From: Acidomonas methanolica | Lineage (GTDB): Bacteria; Pseudomonadota; Alphaproteobacteria; Acetobacterales; Acetobacteraceae | Assembly (NCBI RefSeq): GCF_004346035.1 | Contig: NZ_SLZN01000003.1 | Span: 62,001-126,000, forward strand | Length of the DNA stretch: 64,000 nt | Reading direction: 5' to 3' | In this document: positions 1 through 6,603 of the stretch, in pieces | Numbering within the stretch: position 1 is the stretch's first letter | Layout of the letters: every line of letters starts with the position of its first letter | Program-made: the position numbers and the translations under genes | Notes under the pieces: generated by a model | What the model was told of the DNA's origin: nothing | What the model saw: the letters and a program-made list of their open reading frames with translations, nothing else | Databases searched by the model: none

Positions 1-368
1 GGACCGATGGAGCCCACGACCCAGCGGGAACGCCCGTCGGCGAAGGTTTCGGCGGCCTCGCGGGCGAGTTCGGCGGAGGCGCGGTTGATCTCGCGGCAAC
101 GGCCTTCGAGTCCGAACTCCGCGAGCGTGATGACGGAACCGCCGAAGGTGTTGGTCTCCACCATGTCCGCCCCGGCTTCGAAATAGCCGCGGTGAATCTC
201 GCGTACGAGTTCGGGGCGGGAGAGGGTGAGGATCTCCGTGCAGTTCTCCTGCCCCCAGTAGTCGCGCTCGACTTCCAGATCGAGCATCTGCACGCGCGAG
301 CCCATGCCGCCGTCGCAGAGCAGGACGTGGTCGCGCAGGGCGTCGAGGAGATGGGCGCGCGTGGTCAT
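1..368 (-). CDS. metH: Methionine synthase, cobalamin-dependent, N-terminal fragment
   Basis: Only the first ~122 codons lie in the window; the gene runs off the left edge. The product begins MTTRAHLLDALRDHVLLCDG and continues through the homocysteine S-methyltransferase barrel, including GADMVETNTFGG and a final VVGSIGP. This is the homocysteine-binding module at the front of MetH, which transfers a methyl group from methyltetrahydrofolate to homocysteine through cobalamin. A stand-alone homocysteine methyltransferase (split MetH or BhmT-like) cannot be excluded because the cobalamin and activation domains are outside the window. The ATG at 366-368 is preceded by only a weak purine stretch. 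The 118-base gap to the divergent gene at 487 shows no SAM or SAH riboswitch I can recognise. Confidence 0.85.
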   Translation of the reverse strand, partial: MTTRAHLLDALRDHVLLCDGGMGSRVQMLDLEVERDYWGQENCTEILTLSRPELVREIHRGYFEAGADMVETNTFGGSVITLAEFGLEGRCREINRASAELAREAAETFADGRSRWVVGSIG

Positions 369-486
369 GGGCAATCTCGCGTGGTGGGCTCGTGAAGCGG
401 AGAGCGGTGTTGGATGGCGTTTCTTTCAGAGGGGACCTAGGTTGTCCAGTCGGAGCATGACGCGACGAAAGGAATGAGGTGCCGCA

Positions 487-864
487 ATGGGGGGAAACGG
501 GCGGATGCCCCTGTTTCTGGTTTCCGCCGTGCCGCCCTGGTCTCCCGCGCGCCGCGCGCGATCCGCGCTGATCCTGCCCGAGGGGAAACAGGACGGCGGA
601 GGATGGGCGCGCGCAGTGCGGCGCGAGGAGCGCTCCTTACTGATGCACGGAATCGGCTGCGTCTGTTGCGCGCGGCCGGACGCCGCCGCAGACCTGCTCG
701 CGGGGCTGTTCTGGGAATGGGTGCGGGCACGGCAGACGCCGTTCGACGAGGTGGTGCTGGTGGAGGAGGACGCGGCGGCGGTCGAGAGGCGGGCGCTGGC
801 GCTCCGCTCCCACGCGCTCGTGGCCGCGCGTTTCGATCTCCGCCCGGACCGTCTCCCGGTTTGA
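487..864 (+). CDS. Small COG0523/CobW-like domain protein, reduced
   Basis: A 125-residue protein, or 119 residues if the ATG at 505 is used; that ATG has a GGGGGGA ribosome site nine bases upstream. From residue 7 it starts MPLFLVS, where COG0523 GTPases start with the beta strand leading to their P-loop, but no GxxGxGK(S/T) Walker A motif follows. Around residues 56-62 it has IGCVCC, like the GCxCC metal-binding motif of COG0523 proteins. Then come an LL..LF..V helix and TPFDEVVLVEE, which sits where family members have a PF..VVIETTG strand. COG0523 proteins are metal chaperone GTPases. Loss of the nucleotide loop suggests either a diverged metal-binding remnant or coincidence. It is divergent from metH. 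I infer the family from motifs only. Confidence 0.5.
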   Translation: MGGNGRMPLFLVSAVPPWSPARRARSALILPEGKQDGGGWARAVRREERSLLMHGIGCVCCARPDAAADLLAGLFWEWVRARQTPFDEVVLVEEDAAAVERRALALRSHALVAARFDLRPDRLPV

Positions 865-882
865 CGCGCGGGCCGGGACAGG

Positions 883-899
883 ATCCCTCCGCGAGGGAT
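883..899 (+). terminator. Hairpin after the COG0523-like gene
   Basis: Perfect 7-bp stem ATCCCTC / GAGGGAT with a CGC loop, followed by ATTT. It lies 19 bases past the stop of the gene at 487-864 and before the secretion operon. The tract of T is short, so termination efficiency is uncertain. Confidence 0.4.
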
Positions 900-1052
900 A
901 TTTCGCGGCGGGAAGGACCATGGTAGGCTGCCTGCGGATGCATGTCCCGCGCAGGATGCTTTCGGCGTCGGCCATGCCAACATGGTTCGCGCCGGCAGGT
1001 TCGCTTTCCGTCCGGCGCGGTTCAGGCATAGTCGCGTTGCAGAGGATTGTTT

Positions 1053-3272
1053 GTGCAGCAAAACGAGCGTGTTCCGGGAAGCGGCGAATCGCCTCAGCCG
1101 GGTTATATTCGTCTGCGCGCCGCGATGGCGGCTGCGAAATATCACGGTATCGAGCTTGATATCCGGGATTTCGCCGCCGAGGCGGGGGAGGAATCGCCGT
1201 CTCCGGCGTCGCTGGCGCGCTGGCTGAACGAGCAGGGCGCGGTCGCCAAGGGCATGCGCGTGCGCTGGCGGTATCTGGTGCGCCTCACCAACACGCCGCC
1301 GATCGTCCTGATGTTCCGCGACGGTTCGGCGGCGCTGATGGTCGGCGCCAATGCCGATCGGGGCGTCGTCTGGCTGCGCGATCCGCTCACCGATGAGGGG
1401 GCCGCCCCCGTCGCCGTGGACGAGCTGCGCCTGTCGCAGGTCTGGACGGGCGACGTCCTGCTGGTGAAGCGGCGCAGAGACCAGTCCGAGGCGGATGCGC
1501 CGTTCGATCTCGGCTGGTTCGTGAAGATCGTCCTGCGGGAGCGCCGGGCGCTGCGCGATATCCTGATCGCCTCCGTCGTGCTGAGCGTCCTGACGATCTT
1601 TCCCGCCCTGCTGGTGATGCAGGTGATCGACCGCGTCGTGAACTATCGCTCGATGGCGACGCTGGTCTCGATCATCGGCATCGTCGTCATCCTCTCCTTC
1701 TATGAGATCCTCCTGACCTATGCGCGCCGGGAGCTGATGCTGGTGGTCTCCACGCGCATCGACACGCGGCTTTCCCTGCATGCGTTCAACCGCTTGCTCG
1801 CCCTGCCGCTCGAATTCTACGAGCGGCAGCAGACCGGCCGCGTGCTCGGCCGCTACATGGCCATCTATAAGGTGCGCGACTTCCTGACCGGCAAGCTGAT
1901 GACCGTGTTTCTCGACATGTTCACCCTGCTCGTCATCCTGCCGCTGCTCTTCTACATGAGCGCCACCCTGGCCTGGATGACGGTGGCCTGCGCGGGCCTC
2001 ATCGGGCTGATCGCCGTGGTGTTCATCGGGCCGATCCGCAGGATTTACGGGCGGCTCGTCGATGCCGAGATGGAACGCGGATCGGTGCTGTACGAGACCG
2101 TCGCGGGCATCCGCACCGTCAAGACGCTGGCGCTCGAACCGTCGCGCCGGGAAATGTGGGACGAGACGACGGCCGACGTCGTGCGCTGGAAGCTCGCCGC
2201 CGGACGGATGGCGAACTGGCCGCAGACGCTCGTCATGCCGCTCGACATGTTCATGTCGCGCGGGATCATCCTGGTCGGGGCCTATCTCGCCCTGCAATCC
2301 TCGGGCGGCATCGCCGCGGGCGGTCTGATGGCGTTCATGATGCTGGGCGGCCGCGTCACGGCGCCGCTGGTGGGCCTCGCCCGCCTGCTCGAGGATCTGA
2401 ACGAGGTCTCCACCGCGCTCGGCGAGGCGGGCATGGTTCTGAACCAGCCGACGGAAACCAAGGCGCTGACGAACGGCATGCGTCCGCGCGTCAAGGGAGC
2501 GTTGTCCTTCACGGATGTGAACTTCACCTATCCCGGGGCGGCGGTCAAAGCGCTCAACAACGTCAATTTCGAGATTCCCGCCGGGACGATGCTGGGGCTG
2601 GTCGGGCGCTCGGGCTCGGGAAAATCGACGGTCACGCGGCTGCTGCAGGGGGTTTCGCGCACGTACACCGGATATCTCCGGCTCGACGGGATCGAGATGC
2701 GCGAGATCAACCTGACGCATCTGCGCCGGTCCTTCGGCGTCGTGTTGCAGGACAACTTCCTCTTCCGTGGCACGGTGCGGGACAACATCACCGCCGGACG
2801 CCCCGGCCTGACCATCGACGACGTGGTGCGCGCCGCCCGCCTTGCCGGAGCCGAGGAGTTCATCGAGCGGATGCCGGCGGGCTATGACACCTGGATCGAA
2901 GAAGGCTCGACCAATATTTCCGGCGGTCAGCGGCAGCGTCTGGCCATCGCGCGCGCGGTGATCTCCGACCCGAAACTGATGATTCTCGACGAGGCGACCT
3001 CGGCGCTCGACCCGGAAAGCGAGGCGCTGGTGAACGCCAATCTCCAGAGGATCGGCAAGGGGCGCACCATGGTGATCGTGTCCCACCGGCTCTCGTCCCT
3101 CGTCGATTGCGATCTGATCTGCGTGATGGATCAGGGCAGCGTCGTCGATCTCGCACCGCATGCCGTGCTGCTGGAGAGGTGCGAAATCTACCGCATGCTC
3201 TGGATGCAGCAGAACCGGCATCAATATGGCGGCGAGTCCAGTCGCGCCTCCATGCTGGCGGAAGGAGAGTGA
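1053..3272 (+). CDS. Type I secretion ABC exporter (permease/ATPase) with C39-like domain
   Basis: A 739-residue inner-membrane half-transporter of the HlyB type. Residues ~20-140 resemble a C39 peptidase fold (AAKYHGIEL, late WTGDVLLVK), but the catalytic Cys and His are absent: RAAMAA stands where the Cys motif should be, and DGSAAL replaces the usual DGHFVVL-type His motif. It should therefore bind rather than cleave a substrate. The membrane domain spans ~165-450. The ATPase has Walker A GRSGSGKST near 518, an ISGGQ signature near 621 and Walker B LMILDEATSALD near 640. GTG 1053 was chosen because AGAGGA (1041-1046) lies six bases upstream; TTG 1047 is too close. Its stop is two bases from the adaptor start, so the two are surely co-translated. 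It powers one-step export from the cytoplasm. Confidence 0.92.
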   Translation: MQQNERVPGSGESPQPGYIRLRAAMAAAKYHGIELDIRDFAAEAGEESPSPASLARWLNEQGAVAKGMRVRWRYLVRLTNTPPIVLMFRDGSAALMVGANADRGVVWLRDPLTDEGAAPVAVDELRLSQVWTGDVLLVKRRRDQSEADAPFDLGWFVKIVLRERRALRDILIASVVLSVLTIFPALLVMQVIDRVVNYRSMATLVSIIGIVVILSFYEILLTYARRELMLVVSTRIDTRLSLHAFNRLLALPLEFYERQQTGRVLGRYMAIYKVRDFLTGKLMTVFLDMFTLLVILPLLFYMSATLAWMTVACAGLIGLIAVVFIGPIRRIYGRLVDAEMERGSVLYETVAGIRTVKTLALEPSRREMWDETTADVVRWKLAAGRMANWPQTLVMPLDMFMSRGIILVGAYLALQSSGGIAAGGLMAFMMLGGRVTAPLVGLARLLEDLNEVSTALGEAGMVLNQPTETKALTNGMRPRVKGALSFTDVNFTYPGAAVKALNNVNFEIPAGTMLGLVGRSGSGKSTVTRLLQGVSRTYTGYLRLDGIEMREINLTHLRRSFGVVLQDNFLFRGTVRDNITAGRPGLTIDDVVRAARLAGAEEFIERMPAGYDTWIEEGSTNISGGQRQRLAIARAVISDPKLMILDEATSALDPESEALVNANLQRIGKGRTMVIVSHRLSSLVDCDLICVMDQGSVVDLAPHAVLLERCEIYRMLWMQQNRHQYGGESSRASMLAEGE

Positions 3273-3274
3273 CA

Positions 3275-4762
3275 ATGAGCGGTTCCGAACTTCTCCCTCC
3301 CGGCCAGCCGGACGAATCCGGGCGTGACGACGCGGACGGGCGCGCGCAACCGGGCGGCGTGCCGTCCCGCCCGCGCGATCCCTTCGCCCAGGAAGGCATG
3401 CCGCTCGCGCTGCTGGAGTTCCACTCGCCGAGTGCCGCCATGGTCAACCTGCCGCCGACCCCGTCGGCGCAGCGGATCATCTGGCTCGTCGCGGGGCTCT
3501 TCACCGCCAGCTTCGTCGCTGCCGGCGTCTTCCCGATCAACGAGGTCATCAACGCGCCGGGGCGGCTGGTCTCCACCGGCTCCACGATCGTGGTGCAGCC
3601 TTTGGAAACCTCGATCATCCGCTCCATCGACGTGCATCCCGGGGATTTCGTCAAGCAGGGGCAGATCGTGGCACATCTCGACCCGACGATCTCCGGGGCC
3701 GATCTGACCAACATGCGGGATCAGAAGGCCGCCTATCTGGCCGAGGTGACCCGGCTGCGCGACGAGGCGGACGGCAAGGACTATCATCCGGTGCTGGACG
3801 ACAAGGCGTCGGTGGACGAGGGCGCGGCATTCCAGCGACGCCGGCAGGAATATGACGCGAAGATCGCCCAGTACGACGGGCAGATCGCTTCCCTCCAGAG
3901 CGAACTCGAAGGGTATCTGGCCAGCGCGGCGATGTATCAGAGGCGCACGCAGGTCGCGAGTCAGGTGCTGGAGATGCGCAGGCGCCTGCAACAGCAGCAG
4001 GTCGGCAGCAAGCTGAACACGCTCGGCGCGGAGGCCGATCTGACGGAGTCCGAGCGCAATCAGGTGGCCGCCGTCAAATCCGCCAATGCGTCCCGCGCCC
4101 GGCTGGCGGCGACGCGGGCGGAGAAGCAGAATTACATCGAAGCCTGGAAGGCGGAGATCTACACCGAACTTTCCAAGGCGCAGCATAATCTCGACGACGC
4201 CACCAGCAACTACGAGAAGGCCCGCCTGCGCGGCAATCTGGTCGAGCTGCGCGCGCCGGCGGATGCGGTCGTGCTGACCGTCTCGCGCCTGTCCGTCGGC
4301 TCGGTCGCGACCTCGGCGCAGCAACTCCTCACCATGGTGCCGACCGGCTATGGGCTCGAGCTGGAGGCGGTGCTGCGCGGGCAGGATGTGGGCTTCGTCC
4401 ATATCGGCGATCATACGCTGATCAAGTTCACCACTTTCCCCTACGACCAGTTCGGCGGCGCGGAGGGAAGCGTGCGGACCATCAGCGCCGATGCGTTCGG
4501 CAACCAGTCCACCGATGACGGCCTGCCCACCGCGCGCGACACGGCGGCCCAGTCCTCTCCCGACGGGCCGTCCCTTTCGGGCTACTATCGCGTGCGCGTG
4601 CGGATCGATCGCTATACCCTGCATGGCGTGCCGAATTTCTTTCACCCGATGCCCGGCCTGCCTGCGACGGCCAACATCGATGTAGGCAAGCGCACCGTGT
4701 TGCGTTACTTCTTCAACCGTCTGATTCCGGCAGCGACCAACGGAATGCGGGAGCCGTCCTGA
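3275..4762 (+). CDS. HlyD-family periplasmic adaptor of type I secretion
   Basis: A 495-residue membrane fusion protein that links the ABC exporter to an outer-membrane channel. It has a charged cytoplasmic N-terminus (~65 residues), one membrane segment (IIWLVAGLFTASFVAAGVF, ~68-86), and a lipoyl-like strand (VVQPLETSIIRSIDV). A long helical region (~130-310) is rich in Gln, Glu and Arg. The C-terminal beta-barrel ends PGLPATANIDVGKRTVLRY, the HlyD family ending. The start follows GAAGGAG (3261-3267). No TolC-type outer-membrane protein is encoded nearby, so the channel must come from elsewhere in the genome. Partner of the upstream ABC protein. Confidence 0.9.
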   Translation: MSGSELLPPGQPDESGRDDADGRAQPGGVPSRPRDPFAQEGMPLALLEFHSPSAAMVNLPPTPSAQRIIWLVAGLFTASFVAAGVFPINEVINAPGRLVSTGSTIVVQPLETSIIRSIDVHPGDFVKQGQIVAHLDPTISGADLTNMRDQKAAYLAEVTRLRDEADGKDYHPVLDDKASVDEGAAFQRRRQEYDAKIAQYDGQIASLQSELEGYLASAAMYQRRTQVASQVLEMRRRLQQQQVGSKLNTLGAEADLTESERNQVAAVKSANASRARLAATRAEKQNYIEAWKAEIYTELSKAQHNLDDATSNYEKARLRGNLVELRAPADAVVLTVSRLSVGSVATSAQQLLTMVPTGYGLELEAVLRGQDVGFVHIGDHTLIKFTTFPYDQFGGAEGSVRTISADAFGNQSTDDGLPTARDTAAQSSPDGPSLSGYYRVRVRIDRYTLHGVPNFFHPMPGLPATANIDVGKRTVLRYFFNRLIPAATNGMREPS

Positions 4763-4809
4763 GCGACGCCATGGCATAGAGGCCGCAAGAGGGGGGAGAT
4801 CGTTCGGCC

Positions 4810-6603
4810 GTGTCTCTGAAGCTCAGGGTTGCCTCCCATTTCTCGCGCGAGGCGCGGCTTGCCTACGGCGTTTCCCTGCTGGAGGGCGGGGAGAACGCCG
4901 CGCGCGGCTTCCGGCTGCTCAGCGCGCTTGCGACCGAAGGCGTCACCGAGGCGCAATATCAGGTGGGCCGGGCCTATCTCGACGGGACGGGCGTTCCGGC
5001 CAGCCTCCCGGACGGCGCGCACTGGATGATGCGCGCGGCGCGGGATGGGCATGTCAAGGCGCGCTTCTCCATTGCGATATTACATGTGCTCGGCCTGCCC
5101 GAAGGGATCGAGTCCGGCGCGGCGGCCTCCCCTCTGGCGGTCGGGCCGGGAATCCGGAAACCCGATTTCGCCGAGGGCGCGCGCTGGGCGCGTCTGGCGG
5201 CGGAGGCCGGCTCGCCCGACGCCCAGGCGCTGCTGGGATATATCCTGACCAACGGCCCGGAGGGGGTGGCCGATCCCGCCGCGGCGTGGAGCTGGTACGA
5301 AAAGGCGGCGGCGGCCGGGGCGGCGCAGGGTTATCTCGGGCTCGCCGGCCTGCGGCTGAAGGGCGAGCCGGACGAGGCCCAGATCGCGCAGGCCGTGCAC
5401 GAGTTGCGGGAGGCGACGAAAGGCGGCCTGTCCAGCGCGTTCCACATGCTGGGGCTCATGCATGAACAGGGGTGGGGCGTTGCCCGTGACCTCGCGGCGG
5501 CGGCGGAATGCTATCGCAAGGCGGCGGAGAAGAATTTCCCCCAGGCTCAGGCGCGCTACGGATTTCTGCTCATTTCCGGCGTGGGCGTAGCGCGGGACGT
5601 GCATCGCGCGGAAACCTGGCTGCGCCGCGCGGCGCTGAGCGGCGAGACGGAGGCCGCCGCGCTGCTGGGCGACATCTACGCGCGCGGCGGCGAGTTGCCG
5701 CCCAATTATCTCGAATCGGCGAAATGGTATCGTCTGGCGGCGGATCGCGGCCATGCGGCGGCGGCGCGGGCGCTGGGGTTGCTGTTTCTGACGGGCGCGG
5801 GGGTGCATCGCGATACGGAGGAAGCGGCGAAATGGTTCCGTTTCGCCGCCGAGCACGGAGACCGGACCTCGGATGCCGATCTCGGCAATCTCGCGCTGAT
5901 GGGGCGCGGCACGGAGGGGGAAAGGATCGAGCTCAGGCAGCGTTTCGAACGCGCGGCGCGCTCGGGCGATCTCGTGGGGGCCTTCAATCTGGGGGTCTGC
6001 CATGCCGAGGGCGTGGGGACGCCGCGCGACGAGCGGGAGGCCGCGCGCTGGCTGCAAAGTGCGGCGGACGGAGTGGTCAATGCGCAGTACTGGCTCGGCC
6101 GCATGATGATCGAGGGGCGCGGCGTCGAGACCGATCTCGCGGGCGGCTGCGCCTGGCTCGAAAAGGCGGCGAATGCGGGAATGGCCGACGCGGCGGTGCT
6201 TCTGGCGCGGTTGCTGGTGAGCGGGAAGGCGCCGGGCGGCAAGGACCATGCCCGGGCGCTCGATCTCTACCACGCGGCGGCGTCGCAAGGTCATGTGAGC
6301 GCGATGTTCTCTCTCGGCGCGCTGTACGGCGGCGGCCACGATGTCCCCGAGGACCGGCACGCGGCTCGGCTCTGGTTCGAGCGTGCGGCGGCGCGGGGCG
6401 ATGCGCTCGGGCAACTCATGTTCGGGCGGTATCTGATCCGCGGTCTGGGAGGCGCGCAGGATATCGAGGCCGGGCGCGGGTGGCTCGAACGGGCGAAGGC
6501 GCAGAACGTCGCCGAGGCGGCGGCGGAGCTGGAGCGGCTTGGTCCGGCCGGCGCCGTGGAGCGAGGTGCGGGACGGCATGGCGCGGCGCGGCGTGCCGGA
6601 TGA
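4810..6603 (+). CDS. Sel1-repeat (TPR-like) scaffold protein
   Basis: A 597-residue protein made almost wholly of ~36-residue Sel1 repeats (forms such as AQYQVGRAYLDGTGV, AARWLQSAADGVVNAQYWLG); I count roughly fourteen. Sel1 repeats form a right-handed helical solenoid that binds other proteins. No signal peptide or membrane segment is visible, so it should be cytoplasmic unless exported by the adjacent type I system. GTG 4810 is the likely start, preceded by a GGGGGGAGA tract. Its 3' end overlaps the following glycosyltransferase by 26 bases, implying translational coupling. A role as a scaffold or chaperone for the glycosylation/export machinery is an inference from context. Confidence 0.85.
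   Translation: MSLKLRVASHFSREARLAYGVSLLEGGENAARGFRLLSALATEGVTEAQYQVGRAYLDGTGVPASLPDGAHWMMRAARDGHVKARFSIAILHVLGLPEGIESGAAASPLAVGPGIRKPDFAEGARWARLAAEAGSPDAQALLGYILTNGPEGVADPAAAWSWYEKAAAAGAAQGYLGLAGLRLKGEPDEAQIAQAVHELREATKGGLSSAFHMLGLMHEQGWGVARDLAAAAECYRKAAEKNFPQAQARYGFLLISGVGVARDVHRAETWLRRAALSGETEAAALLGDIYARGGELPPNYLESAKWYRLAADRGHAAAARALGLLFLTGAGVHRDTEEAAKWFRFAAEHGDRTSDADLGNLALMGRGTEGERIELRQRFERAARSGDLVGAFNLGVCHAEGVGTPRDEREAARWLQSAADGVVNAQYWLGRMMIEGRGVETDLAGGCAWLEKAANAGMADAAVLLARLLVSGKAPGGKDHARALDLYHAAASQGHVSAMFSLGALYGGGHDVPEDRHAARLWFERAAARGDALGQLMFGRYLIRGLGGAQDIEAGRGWLERAKAQNVAEAAAELERLGPAGAVERGAGRHGAARRAG

Noticed and set aside
369-486. SAM, SAH or cobalamin riboswitch ahead of metH
   Set aside because: I looked for the conserved cores and saw none in the 118-base gap; a covariance-model search would decide.
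426-3275. Very long open frame on the minus strand opposite the secretion ABC gene (~950 codons)
   Set aside because: Composition is His/Arg/Gly-rich with no domain and mirrors the plus-strand gene; typical shadow frame in GC-rich DNA.
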